Assembly: GCA_004295015.1 (NCBI GenBank)
Contig: SHNE01000041.1
Span: 1 to 64,000, forward strand
Length of the DNA stretch: 64,000 bases
Reading direction: 5' to 3'
Source: Bacteroidota bacterium
GTDB lineage: Bacteria > Bacteroidota > Bacteroidia > AKYH767-A > 2013-40CM-41-45
Of this stretch, positions 1-8,535 are shown in pieces (position 1 is the stretch's first letter; every line of letters begins with the position of its first letter). Both the position numbers and the translations under genes were made by a program. A model generated the notes under the pieces. That model saw only the letters and a program-made list of their open reading frames with translations, did no database searches and had not been told where the DNA came from.

Positions 1-60
1 CATTATGGTCCAACCCAGCGTGAAGTAAGTCTCGATCTTGACCCGCTCTTCAAAATTTAA
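1..60 (+). CDS. C-terminal tail of an unidentified protein (cut by window edge)
   Basis: The first frame is open from base 1 and ends with TAA at 58-60. It gives about 19 residues (HYGPTQREVSLDLDPLFKI). The tail is too short to assign. A transposase or recombinase end is possible because the next gene looks disrupted, but that is inference only. Confidence 0.25.
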   Translation, partial: HYGPTQREVSLDLDPLFKI

Positions 61-76
61 TCGATTATAGTTTCTC

Positions 77-108
77 ATGTTGCAACATAATATTATTTTT
101 ATGTTGCA
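77..108. repeat. Palindromic element in front of a broken gene
   Basis: ATGTTGCAACAT at 77-88 is a perfect 12-bp palindrome. Its second half plus two bases (81-90) is inverted again at 99-108, giving a 10-bp stem with an 8-base AT loop. It lies between the stop codon at 58-60 and the abrupt start of beta-barrel coding sequence at about 113. It could be the end of an inserted element, a terminator-like hairpin or an operator. There is no T-run after the stem. Confidence 0.5.
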
Positions 109-112
109 TTAG

Positions 113-427
113 AACATTGAATCTACCTATATTGAAATTCCAGTACTTGCCAAAGTTAAATTTAGAAATGGGATAAATATTTTTGCTGGACCGTATTTGG
201 GTTTTATTATGTCTGCAAAAATGACAGTAATTGAAAGAGATAACAAGAAAAATGTAAGGAGTCCGGATTTGGGACTGAATATTGGATTCGGAGTTGACCT
301 AAAGAATAATCTTGGCTTTGCATTTCAATATGGAATAGGATTTATAAACATAGGAAAGGAAAGTAGATCTACGAATATTAATAGTAACTTCGGTATGTCT
401 TTACGTTATATGTTCTCGTCAAAGTAG
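113..427 (+). pseudogene. 5'-truncated outer-membrane beta-barrel protein
   Basis: The frame is open from 113, just after an in-frame TAG at 110-112, to TAG at 425-427. It encodes about 104 residues beginning NIESTYIEIPVLAKVKF. This looks like the middle and C-terminal part of the small Bacteroidota outer-membrane barrel family (PorT-like, outer membrane beta-barrel domain). Alternating hydrophobic strands include YLGFIMSAKM, GLNIGFGVDL and FGMSLRYMF at the very end. A full member is about 180-250 residues with a signal peptide, so the N-terminal half is missing. The only nearby start is a TTG at 197, inside the domain. I read it as the remains of a gene broken by insertion or deletion just upstream. 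Confidence 0.6.
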
Positions 428-522
428 TAAAAGTTATTATTTAATCAAACTAATTACTAATATTTGCATTTTTCTAATTTGGGCTTAAATGGCATAAATC
501 ATTTATGATGACTGTCATATGA

Positions 523-553
523 TTTTTATGATAGCTTTTCTTTTATATATTTG
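523..553 (+). promoter_or_regulatory. Candidate Bacteroidota promoter
   Basis: TATATTTG at 546-553 fits the TAnnTTTG -7 element of Bacteroidota housekeeping promoters. A T-run at 523-526 lies 19 bases upstream, where TTTG is expected. Transcription would start near 560, about 40 bases before the ATG at 600. Assigned by motif only. Confidence 0.4.
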
Positions 554-599
554 AGACGCAATTCAAGTTTTATAGTATACCCTTTTTAAAATTTACAAC

Positions 600-2873
600 A
601 TGAAATCAAAAGTCGCAATCATATTTTTTATTGTTTTTCTTTTTATTACATCTCAAAAACTCCACAGTCAAGTTTTCACGGATGTTTATTCATCAACGAA
701 TATACCGTTAGGGGGCATTATTGAAATTTTCGATTATGACAATGATGGACTTGAGGATTGGGTATATGAAATATATGGAGATTCAACTTTTCATTTGTTA
801 AAAAACCAAGGGAATGGAAATTTTACAGACGTAACAGTCTCTTCAAATTTTCCAAGAATTAATCCTTCACAGTATTTCGCTAATACAAATGATCCAACTC
901 CTGTTCCAGTTGATATAGATAATGATGGAGACTATGATATTTTTTATTGGGAAACATTTGGAGGCGATCTTCACCTCCATCTGTGGGAAAATAGAAGCGG
1001 AGTATTTCAAGAGGTTTCAGCTTGCATTGGTTGGGCAAACTCATTGCTTACAGGAAATCTTTATGCGGACGGTATGAGAGCTTTCAGCTTTGTTGATTAT
1101 GATAAGGATGGGGATTTAGATATCACATATAATACCGTATTTGATAATGCTACCCCTCAATCTACATTAATTTTAAGGAATGATATTAACTCAAATGGCC
1201 TGTTTGCATATTCGGACACTCTTATTACGGGTTTTCCTATCGGTCTTGCAACAAGACTTTATCCTTTTGACTTTGATAATGATGGTGATTTTGATTTCAT
1301 AGGATGGGAAATTACACCCGGACAGTTTGCAACATTTAATTTTCATACAATTAAACTTTATAGAAATGACGATAGCTTGTTTACCGACATTTCGGCTTTG
1401 TCGGGTCTTGCAGCTGCAAATTACTCTGGTGGCATGACGTATTTTGATTATAATAATGATGGTTTTCTCGATGTGCTTTTTGGCTGTACTGATAATAATT
1501 TTAATTCTCCTCCTGACAATAAGTTTTTTCAAAATAATGGAGATGGAACTTTTACAGATATAACTTCAATCAACAACGTTCATTATAGTAATCATTATAA
1601 CGGCCCGACCGGAATTGATTATAATAACGATGGATATGAAGACCTATGTTTTGACATGAGTGGTTTTGGTATGAATCACGCACCTTTCTACACGAATTAC
1701 TCAAGTGTGTTTGTGGAAAATGCAGACACGCTCGGGATTAACGTAATTTTACCCGGTGGCCAGAATTCCACAGGAGGAAGAAGATGGATAGATTATAACA
1801 ACGATGGATTGCTTGATCTTTTTGTTGGTCAAGGTGTAGTTGATTATCTATTTCAGAATAATCTTCCGAACTCCAATTCAAAATATTTAAACATAACACT
1901 ACAAGGATGTATTTCACCTACAGATCCATCTGGTGCTAGAGTTGTAGTCTTCGCAAATGGTCATAAACAAACACGATATTTTATTTCAGAAAGAGTCTCC
2001 ACCAGTCGAGTCTCTTCTAAAATATTGCACTTTGGTTTATCGGCTTCTTCGGTTGCAGATAGTATAAATGTATTTTGGCCAAGTGGAATAATCACCCGCT
2101 TGTATAATGTTGCATCCGACCAGGATCTTCTTATACACGAAGATTCAAATTGTACTCGTCAACCATCTTTGATTGCCAGCTCAATATATACCTTAAATAG
2201 ATCAATTTGTCAAGGAGATTCTCTTTACGCTGGAGGTGGCTATCAGACGCAACCTGGTACTTATTATGATTATTACCCTATTTCTGGAGGATGTGATAGT
2301 TTAGTAATAACCAACTTATCTTTTTCACTTGTCTTGCCATCACCACAGACAATTTACGGACCTGATACAGTTTGTGCCGGTCAACAAAATGTGACATTCT
2401 CTATTCTTCCTGTATTAGGAGCCTCTTCCTATCAATGGAGTATTCCGGTTGGTTCAACATTAAATTCAGGTGGCGGGACCACATCAATTAATATTACATT
2501 AGGAAATAGTCCTGGTTATATTGTTGTTTCAGCGGTTAATAGTTGTAGTATGAGCCTTCCGACACACTTTTATGTTTACACCACTATTTGTACTGGAATA
2601 GAAGATTTACAGGAACTTACTTCATTATCTGTTTATCCTAACCCTGTTAATGATAAATTGCATATTCAATATGAATTAAATTCTGCAAAGGATATTTCAA
2701 TTTTCTTGAAAGATATTTTCGGTCGTGATGTACTTGATCCTATACACAAAATAAATATAACCGGATTACAAACTGATCAGTTTTCAACTAATTCTGTTTC
2801 AATGGGAATGTATATTCTTCAGATAAAAAGTGGAGACCAATCCGTTAATCATCGCATAATAATAAATCACTGA
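600..2873 (+). CDS. VCBS/FG-GAP repeat protein with ASPIC/UnbV domain and T9SS sorting domain
   Basis: Exported protein of 757 residues. A Sec signal peptide covers residues 1-23. Residues 35-410 carry seven Asp-rich calcium-loop motifs of FG-GAP/VCBS repeats (DYDNDGLED, DIDNDGDYD, DYDKDGDLD and others), expected to form a beta-propeller. Residues about 425-520 match the ASPIC/UnbV domain of CRTAC1-like proteins (PSGARVVVF, INVFWPSG). A Cys-containing linker and a PKD-like segment (QWSIPVGST) follow. The last 85 residues are a type A T9SS sorting domain (SVYPNPVNDKL, MGMYILQIKSG). The protein should be secreted and attached to the cell surface. The ligand is unknown. A candidate promoter lies at 523-553. 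Confidence 0.88.
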   Translation: MKSKVAIIFFIVFLFITSQKLHSQVFTDVYSSTNIPLGGIIEIFDYDNDGLEDWVYEIYGDSTFHLLKNQGNGNFTDVTVSSNFPRINPSQYFANTNDPTPVPVDIDNDGDYDIFYWETFGGDLHLHLWENRSGVFQEVSACIGWANSLLTGNLYADGMRAFSFVDYDKDGDLDITYNTVFDNATPQSTLILRNDINSNGLFAYSDTLITGFPIGLATRLYPFDFDNDGDFDFIGWEITPGQFATFNFHTIKLYRNDDSLFTDISALSGLAAANYSGGMTYFDYNNDGFLDVLFGCTDNNFNSPPDNKFFQNNGDGTFTDITSINNVHYSNHYNGPTGIDYNNDGYEDLCFDMSGFGMNHAPFYTNYSSVFVENADTLGINVILPGGQNSTGGRRWIDYNNDGLLDLFVGQGVVDYLFQNNLPNSNSKYLNITLQGCISPTDPSGARVVVFANGHKQTRYFISERVSTSRVSSKILHFGLSASSVADSINVFWPSGIITRLYNVASDQDLLIHEDSNCTRQPSLIASSIYTLNRSICQGDSLYAGGGYQTQPGTYYDYYPISGGCDSLVITNLSFSLVLPSPQTIYGPDTVCAGQQNVTFSILPVLGASSYQWSIPVGSTLNSGGGTTSINITLGNSPGYIVVSAVNSCSMSLPTHFYVYTTICTGIEDLQELTSLSVYPNPVNDKLHIQYELNSAKDISIFLKDIFGRDVLDPIHKINITGLQTDQFSTNSVSMGMYILQIKSGDQSVNHRIIINH

Positions 2874-2891
2874 AATTAATAATTGCGAGGG

Positions 2892-4466
2892 ATGATGAAT
2901 AACATTACTGTACTTCTACTATTACTTTTACCATCTAGCCTATTCTCTCAATTAATCCCACCTACAATTCAATGGCAGAAGTGTTTTGGAGGATTCGGTA
3001 GTGACCACGCCAATTGCATCATTCAAACAAGTGATGGTGGATATGTAGTAGCTGGACAAACTCAATCAAATGATGGAAATGTTAGTGGTTATCATGGTGT
3101 TGGAGATTATTGGATAGTTAAGGTAGATAGCATAGGCTCGATTGATTGGCAAAAATGTTTGGGTGGAACAAATACTGATGCGGCTAATTCTATTCAACAA
3201 ACCTTTGATGGTGGGTATATAATTTCCGGATCTTCCGGATCAAATGATGGTGATGTTTCAGGAAATAATGGTGCTTCGGATTATTGGATTGTAAAATTAG
3301 ATAGTATCGGAAATGTACAATGGCAAAAGTCATTGGGAGGAACTGCTAATGACATAGCAAATTCAATACAACAGACTAACGATAGCGGTTATATTGTAGT
3401 TGGTTCTTCCGTTTCAAATGATGGTGATGTAACAATTAATCATGGAGATAATGATTATTGGGTTGTCAAACTAGATCAAATTGGAAATATTCAATGGGAG
3501 AAATCCTTTGGAGGATCTCAGACTGACCAGGCAAAATCAGTCACACAAACAATTGATGGAGGGTTTATTGTTGCGGGGCACTCTATCTCACAAGATGGTA
3601 ATGTAACTGGTAATAACGGTGGGTCAGATTTTTGGATTGTAAAATTGGATAATTTCGGATCAATTCAATGGGAGAAGTCTCTAGGAGGAACTTTAAATTC
3701 GTTGAATAGCGATGTAGCAACTTCAATAAAACAAACCGCTGATGGAGGGTATATTGTTGGAGGGTATTGTGGTTCAAATGGAGGCGATATAACAGGGTAT
3801 CATGTTTCAGTAGGGTTTGGGGACGGTGATTATTGGATTGTTAAATTAGACAGTACTGGGAACATTCAATGGCAAAAATGTTTCGGGGGAACTTCCAATG
3901 ATCAATCGAACTCAATCCAACTAACTCATGATGGAGGATATGTAATCGCCGGATTTACAGCATCAAATGATGGTGATGTAACTGGCAATCATGGAGGCAC
4001 TGATTATTGGTTTGTAAAACTTAATTCTAATGGAATAATGCAATGGCAAAAATGTTTAGGTGGAACGGGTGATGATGTTGCATTATCGATTGAGGAAACA
4101 ACGGATAATGGATATATAATTGCGGGCGAGACTTTTTCATATGATGGTGACGTAACAGGATGGTTTAATCATTATGACTATTGGATTGTAAAACTATCCC
4201 CTGACACAACAGTAGGAATAGAAGAAATCAAGAAAATCAATTTTTCAATTACGCCCTCAATCGCAACTGATTGTATTTATATAGATTGGCAGAAAAATAA
4301 AAACCTTAATGGGACGTATAATATTTTCGATACTCAAGGCCGGTTATGCAAAACAGGACTGATAAACAATAATAAAATTTCTGTAAGTGATTTATCCGCT
4401 CAATTTTATTTCATACAATTAGTTACTCTAGATGGACTAGGGGTGAGAAAATTTATAAAGGAATAA
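2892..4466 (+). CDS. Seven-repeat secreted protein with T9SS sorting domain, copy 1
   Basis: The frame opens at TTG 2883, but ATG at 2892 gives a clean signal peptide (MMNNITVLLLLLLPSSLFSQ), so I start there (524 residues). The mature protein holds seven tandem units of about 62 residues, each opening with W-Q/E-K-C/S-F/L-GG and containing DGGYIVAG and DYWIVKLD. Seven units suggest a seven-bladed propeller, which is inference. The last 80 residues are a T9SS type A-like domain (IFDTQGRLCKTG, FYFIQLVT). It lies 18 bases after the preceding stop and 45 before a paralogue of nearly equal length. Function unknown beyond secretion and surface display. Confidence 0.85.
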   Translation: MMNNITVLLLLLLPSSLFSQLIPPTIQWQKCFGGFGSDHANCIIQTSDGGYVVAGQTQSNDGNVSGYHGVGDYWIVKVDSIGSIDWQKCLGGTNTDAANSIQQTFDGGYIISGSSGSNDGDVSGNNGASDYWIVKLDSIGNVQWQKSLGGTANDIANSIQQTNDSGYIVVGSSVSNDGDVTINHGDNDYWVVKLDQIGNIQWEKSFGGSQTDQAKSVTQTIDGGFIVAGHSISQDGNVTGNNGGSDFWIVKLDNFGSIQWEKSLGGTLNSLNSDVATSIKQTADGGYIVGGYCGSNGGDITGYHVSVGFGDGDYWIVKLDSTGNIQWQKCFGGTSNDQSNSIQLTHDGGYVIAGFTASNDGDVTGNHGGTDYWFVKLNSNGIMQWQKCLGGTGDDVALSIEETTDNGYIIAGETFSYDGDVTGWFNHYDYWIVKLSPDTTVGIEEIKKINFSITPSIATDCIYIDWQKNKNLNGTYNIFDTQGRLCKTGLINNNKISVSDLSAQFYFIQLVTLDGLGVRKFIKE

Positions 4467-4511
4467 ATTATTTATTTTATAGCTACTGGGGTATTTTAAA
4501 AATTCGTAATC

Positions 4512-6095
4512 ATGAAGAATATCATTACATTAAATTTTATTTTACAGCTAATATTTAATATACCGATCAGTCTATTCTCTCAATCAAATCCCCCTGTAGT
4601 TCAATGGCAAAATTCCTTCGGTGGAACAGGGGATGATGAGGCATATTCCATGCAACAAACTATAGATGGGGGATATATTGTCGCAGGTAGCTCCAATTCA
4701 ATTGACGGGGATGTTTCCGGTAATCGCGGAAACCGAGATTATTGGGTTGTAAAATTAGATAGTGTTGGAAATTTGCAATGGGAAAAATCATTAGGGGGGT
4801 CGAATGATGATGAAGCGTATTCTATTCAACAAACATCGGATTATGGATATGTTGTTGCAGGATATTCAAAATCTAACGATGGTGATTTAACAATAAATCA
4901 TGGTAGTCGCGACTTTTGGGTTGTTAAATTAAATAGTAGCGGATCGATACAATGGCAAAAATCGTTTGGGGGAACTAATGATGAATGGGCAAGTTCTATA
5001 AAACAAACAATTGATGGAGGATACATGGCTGCAGGTACAACAGAATCTATGGATGGTGATGTTTCAGGAAATCATGGGAATCTAGATTATTGGATTGTTA
5101 AATTAGATAGTGTCGGAAATATTCAATGGCAGAAATGTTATGGAGGATCGGGTGGAGAGGAAGCAAAATCTATTCAACAAACTATTGATACGGGTTATAT
5201 TGTGGTTGGCTCATCCGATTCTAATAATGGAGACATATCATGGAATAATGGAGCTAGAGATTATTGGATTGTTAAGTTAAACAACATTGGAAATATTGAA
5301 TGGAATAGAAGTTTAGGTGGGAGCGATCCGGATGGGGCTCAAAGTGTTAGTCTATCTGATCCATGGGGCTGGGGTTATATTGTTGGTGGTTTTGCAGAAT
5401 CAAGTGATGGGGATGTGAACGGACACATAGGATACAATAATGATTTCTGGATATTGCAAATAAATCCAATAGGTGTTGTGCAATGGACAAGGTCTTTAGG
5501 AGGAACAAGCTCGGACGCAGCCATGTCTATACAACAAACGACTGATTACGGTTTTATTATATGCGGAGTCACGAATTCTGATGATGGCGATGTGCAAGGT
5601 AATCATTCACAATTCACGAGTGATTATTGGATAGTAAAATTGAATAATCAGGGAAGTATTGAGTGGAATAAATGTTTGGGTGGAAGTGCTGATGAATGGG
5701 CATCTTCAATCCAACAAACCTCCGATTCAGGATATATTGTGGCTGGAAATTCTTATTCTAACGATGGCGATGTTACCAATCATCACGGGAATGTTGGTTC
5801 TTCAGATTTTTGGGTAGTAAAATTATCTCCTGACATTACAATTGGTGTCGACGAAATCACATCGACTTATTTTGCTGTCTACCCCACCATAACAAATGGC
5901 GATTTGCACATCCGAACCAATGAGAATCTTTCGCTTAATGGAACTTATAAAATACTGGATACACAAGGAAGAATATGTAAATCAGGAGCATTTAATTCAA
6001 ATACCATTTTAGTAGGAGAATTATCACCTCAGTTGTATTTTATTCAGTTGATAACTAAACAGGGAATTGGCAATAGTAAGTTCATTAAGGAATAA
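4512..6095 (+). CDS. Seven-repeat secreted protein with T9SS sorting domain, copy 2
   Basis: Paralogue of the gene just upstream, 527 residues, with signal peptide MKNIITLNFILQLIFNIPISL. It has seven units of about 62 residues (WQNSFGGTGDDEA, WEKSLGGSNDDEA, WQKSFGGTNDEWA and so on), each with DGGYIVAG-like and DYWVVKLD-like strands. The C-terminal sorting domain (KILDTQGRICKSG, LYFIQLITK) is close to that of its neighbour. The repeat number is the same, so the pair arose by whole-gene tandem duplication followed by divergence. Repeats five and six show W-N/T-R in place of W-Q-K. Molecular role unknown. Confidence 0.85.
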   Translation: MKNIITLNFILQLIFNIPISLFSQSNPPVVQWQNSFGGTGDDEAYSMQQTIDGGYIVAGSSNSIDGDVSGNRGNRDYWVVKLDSVGNLQWEKSLGGSNDDEAYSIQQTSDYGYVVAGYSKSNDGDLTINHGSRDFWVVKLNSSGSIQWQKSFGGTNDEWASSIKQTIDGGYMAAGTTESMDGDVSGNHGNLDYWIVKLDSVGNIQWQKCYGGSGGEEAKSIQQTIDTGYIVVGSSDSNNGDISWNNGARDYWIVKLNNIGNIEWNRSLGGSDPDGAQSVSLSDPWGWGYIVGGFAESSDGDVNGHIGYNNDFWILQINPIGVVQWTRSLGGTSSDAAMSIQQTTDYGFIICGVTNSDDGDVQGNHSQFTSDYWIVKLNNQGSIEWNKCLGGSADEWASSIQQTSDSGYIVAGNSYSNDGDVTNHHGNVGSSDFWVVKLSPDITIGVDEITSTYFAVYPTITNGDLHIRTNENLSLNGTYKILDTQGRICKSGAFNSNTILVGELSPQLYFIQLITKQGIGNSKFIKE

Positions 6096-6284
6096 ACTTG
6101 AAATTGTTAAACTGGATATGTTTTGATTGGAATTAATTTTTTGCTTTTTAGGGCTGAAGTGAAGAGATATTCTTCCCTGAATTTAGTCAGATAACTCATT
6201 TTCTTTTTCCCTAATTTTTTCGATATTAAAAAAAAGCCTTTCATCCTACCGACAAACTCCCCCTTTTTTTATGAGATTGATTCA

Positions 6285-6668
6285 TCAGAATCGAGATTTT
6301 TCCCTTGCTAAAGCATTAAGCGTCGAAATCATTTTATAAAGAATTTTCGAGACCTCCTCCAATATGTTTTCAAGTTCAGAAAAAATTTTCTTTGTCGATA
6401 AGCTTATGATATCAAGGACCGCAATACATTCAAACGCTGAACCTCTTGAAATGACCAGGAAATTTTTTCTGTCAGCGTAGCTAAACCTACTACTACCCTC
6501 GGCGATATTTAATATTATACTGATTGCTGCGCGGCGTAGTTGATCTTTCAAATTACGATCGAGGTCTTTTATGGATAAAACATCTTTCTCTAAGTCCGAA
6601 AATACCCTGAGCGCTTTCTGATAGACTATTAGTTCTTTGAATTCCATGTTCAAAGGTTGGTGTTTCAT
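6285..6668 (-). CDS. Four-helix-bundle protein (23S rRNA IVS-type family)
   Basis: Protein of 127 residues matching the four-helix-bundle family first described from intervening sequences in 23S rRNA genes. Typical features are FKELIVYQKALRVF near the N-terminus, LRRAAISIILNIAEGSSR in the second helix and a final IS.LNALAREK helix. In Bacteroidota such genes often stand alone, as here; no rRNA is present in the window. ATG at 6668 is used; an internal Met (MEFKEL) eight residues later is the more usual family start. The family's biochemical role is not established. It is convergent with the 4512 gene and lies 44 bases from the repeat array at 6712. Confidence 0.85.
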   Translation of the reverse strand: MKHQPLNMEFKELIVYQKALRVFSDLEKDVLSIKDLDRNLKDQLRRAAISIILNIAEGSSRFSYADRKNFLVISRGSAFECIAVLDIISLSTKKIFSELENILEEVSKILYKMISTLNALAREKSRF

Positions 6669-6711
6669 TAGTGAAAGTCAACTGCATGGATGGTGGTTAT
6701 TATTTTGAGGA

Positions 6712-6949
6712 GCAGAAACAGAAACAGTGCGGAGTGAGCAGTTTTTTTAGTTTGAGAAACAGAAAGAGGGCGGGTGGACAGTTTTTTTAGTGTGAGAAAC
6801 AGAAACAGGGCGAGTGAGCAGTCAATTAGTGCCAGAAACAGAAACAGAAACAGTCCGAGTGAACAGTATAAAAAACCACCATAAAACAGAAACAGCGCAA
6901 ATGACCAGCAATTTACTGTTCACTTGCACTGTTTCTCGCACTGCTCACG
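6712..6949. repeat. Degenerate 40-bp tandem repeats plus inverted copy abutting tRNA-Asn
   Basis: Four to five imperfect units of about 40 bp run from 6712 to about 6913. Each has a GAAACAGAAACAG core, then GCG.GTGAGCAGT and a T-rich spacer. Starts are near 6712, 6755, 6795, 6834 and 6884. At 6914-6949 the same core appears inverted (ACTGTTCACTTGCACTGTTTCTC and GCACTGCTCAC), so the transcript could fold on itself. The array ends exactly at the 3' end of the tRNA gene. Units vary in length and sequence and lack unique spacers, so this is not CRISPR. Confidence 0.8.
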
Positions 6950-7023
6950 CTCTCCCTCCTGGGCTCGAACCAGGGACCCTCTGATTAACAGTCAGATGCT
7001 CTAACCAACTGAGCTAAGGAAGA
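6950..7023 (-). tRNA. tRNA-Asn (anticodon GTT)
   Basis: On the minus strand the 74-base gene folds into a complete cloverleaf. The acceptor stem is TCTTCCT/AGGGAGA with one G-U pair. The D arm is GCTC-AGTTGGTTA-GAGC, the anticodon stem TCTGA/TCAGA with loop CTGTTAA, and the T arm CCTGG-TTCGAGC-CCAGG. The discriminator base is G. The anticodon GTT is the complement of 6987-6989 and reads Asn codons AAC/AAT. CCA is not encoded. Confidence 0.95.
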
Positions 7024-7028
7024 ATAAT

Positions 7029-7093
7029 CCTTCGCTCTGATTATCAGGGCGAAGGGCTGACCTCCCGCATAAGTCCTCCGCCGGCTGGCGGAG
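7029..7093. repeat. Two GC-rich hairpins in the tRNA-Asn leader
   Basis: 7029-7055 is an inverted repeat with arms CCTTCGC and GCGAAGG and an inner CTGA/TCAG stem. 7076-7093 is a perfect hairpin with arms CTCCGCC and GGCGGAG and loop GGCT. Both are markedly more GC-rich than their surroundings and sit between the candidate promoter and the tRNA 5' end. They may be processing structures or copies of a dispersed palindromic element. Confidence 0.6.
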
Positions 7094-7108
7094 TAAAGCA
7101 TACAGAAC

Positions 7109-7164
7109 GAAGGTGTTTTAGGGGCGACAAAAGTAAAGATATTTAAGGAAAATGCAATATCTTC
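7109..7164 (-). promoter_or_regulatory. Candidate promoter for tRNA-Asn
   Basis: Read on the minus strand, TACTTTTG fits TAnnTTTG and is preceded by ATTG with a 19-base spacer, close to the Bacteroidota TTTG-N19-21-TAnnTTTG pattern. It lies about 100 bases upstream of the mature tRNA, which would give a leader containing the two hairpins at 7029-7093. Motif-based only. Confidence 0.4.
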
Positions 7165-7184
7165 GTGCAAAATAATTCAGATCC

Positions 7185-8108
7185 ATGAGCCTTGTTGTTG
7201 TCGGTACCGTCGCATTTGACGCCATAGAAACGCCATTCGGAAAAACAGAGAAGATTATTGGCGGTGCAGCCACATACTCAGGCACTTCCGCTGCCTATTT
7301 CGCTAAAGATATTAAGCTGGTGTCCGTCGTAGGTGACGATTTTCCTGCGGATATGATCGCTCAGTTCAGCAAAATGGGCATGTCCACAGAAGGACTGCAG
7401 ATTAAAAAAGGCCAAAAAACCTTTTTCTGGTCAGGAAAGTACCATGTTGACATGAATACAAGGGATACCCTTGATACTCAACTAAATGTGTTGCTTGACT
7501 TCGATCCGGTAATCCCTGAGTCCTACCAGGACTGCGAATTTCTGATGCTGAGCAATTTAATGCCGCAGCTCCAGAAAAAAGTCATCGAGCGCATGCACAA
7601 GCGCCCGAAACTGATCGTTCTCGATACCATGAATTTCTGGATGGAGACGCAGATGGATGCCTTAATGGACACAATCAAATTGGTCGACGTTTTAACCATC
7701 AACGATTCTGAAGCAAGACAACTTACCAATGAATACTCTTTGGTAAAAGCCGCTCAGAAAATTTTAAGAATGGGACCTAAATACCTCATCATTAAAAAAG
7801 GCGAGCACGGTGCTCTCTTGTTTAATAAAGATCAGGTTTTCTTCGCACCCGCTTTACCATTGGAAGAAGTCTTCGATCCAACAGGCGCAGGCGATACTTT
7901 TGCCGGTGGTTTCATCGGATACCTTGCTCAATCCAAAGACATTTCCTTCGGTAATATGAAGCGAGGAATTATTTATGGTTCTGCAATGGCTTCCTTCTGC
8001 GTTGAAAAATTCGGACTCGAACGCTTGATTTCTTTGAAGCAAAATGAAATCGATGAACGCATTCAACAGTTTGTTGATCTGGTTCAGTTTGATATAGCAC
8101 TGGTTTAG
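7185..8108 (+). CDS. PfkB-family carbohydrate/nucleoside kinase
   Basis: Protein of 307 residues, the usual size for the ribokinase/PfkB fold. The N-terminal part holds the glycine-rich substrate motif (IIGGAATYSGTSAAYF, about residues 26-41). The C-terminal PfkB signature FDPTGAGDTFAGGF, about residues 227-240, provides the catalytic Asp and anion hole. A substrate lid region (FFWSGKYH) follows the N-terminal sheet. It transfers the ATP gamma-phosphate to a hydroxyl of a sugar or nucleoside, but the substrate cannot be named from sequence alone. In Bacteroidota this subgroup is usually annotated as sugar kinase. Cytoplasmic, no signal peptide. It stands alone, divergent from tRNA-Asn. Confidence 0.88.
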   Translation: MSLVVVGTVAFDAIETPFGKTEKIIGGAATYSGTSAAYFAKDIKLVSVVGDDFPADMIAQFSKMGMSTEGLQIKKGQKTFFWSGKYHVDMNTRDTLDTQLNVLLDFDPVIPESYQDCEFLMLSNLMPQLQKKVIERMHKRPKLIVLDTMNFWMETQMDALMDTIKLVDVLTINDSEARQLTNEYSLVKAAQKILRMGPKYLIIKKGEHGALLFNKDQVFFAPALPLEEVFDPTGAGDTFAGGFIGYLAQSKDISFGNMKRGIIYGSAMASFCVEKFGLERLISLKQNEIDERIQQFVDLVQFDIALV

Positions 8109-8230
8109 TCAAAACCCTTTTCCCGTTTTAGCAAATAGCAATCACAGTCAGTCATTGGCTTGTCTTGATTCTATTCATCCGTTCGATTAAGGCATTCTCC
8201 CCATTTCCCCTTGCGAGATATAAAAAAATG

Positions 8231-8397
8231 GCAACCCGCCATCCTTTAGGCTCTTGTGAGTAAAAAGCAGATCCCATTAGTTTGTACGATTGGTTTTTAA
8301 TGCCGAGAAAAAATTAAATAGCAACCCGCCATCCTTTAGCCCCCTGTAAGCAAAATTCAAATCCCATTTGTTTGCAGGCCTGGTTTATAACAGCAAG
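8231..8397. repeat. Two diverged direct repeats with 90-bp period
   Basis: GCAACCCGCCATCCTTTAG occurs at 8231-8249 and again at 8321-8339. The similarity continues for about 76 bases in each copy (ATCCCATTAGTTTG against ATCCCATTTGTTTG, TTTTTAATGCCGAG against TTTATAACAGCAAG). The 427-base gap 8109-8535 contains no convincing gene, and this repeat is its only clear structure. It could be a remnant of a small mobile or non-coding repeat. Confidence 0.75.
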
Positions 8398-8535
8398 CAT
8401 ACACCCAAAAAGAACCCGAAAATCAATAATCAACATATACAGTCCTTACATTGCCATTCGTGCATTAGTGGCAAATAAAATTGTATGTGATTTAAGGCGA
8501 TGACTTAATTAAACAACAGAGAAAAGAACACTAAA

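Noticed and set aside
1191-1532. Open frame antisense to the VCBS protein
   Set aside because: Ile/Lys-rich shadow frame produced by Asp/Asn-rich repeats on the plus strand.
2883-2891. TTG start for the first seven-repeat protein
   Set aside because: ATG at 2892 starts a better signal peptide, and TTG starts are rare in this group.
6285-6668. Four-helix-bundle protein as evidence for a 23S rRNA intervening sequence
   Set aside because: No rRNA sequence flanks it; such genes are commonly free-standing in Bacteroidota.
6712-6949. Array of short repeats that could suggest CRISPR
   Set aside because: Units are about 40 bp, imperfect and adjoining, without equal-length unique spacers, and no cas gene is present.
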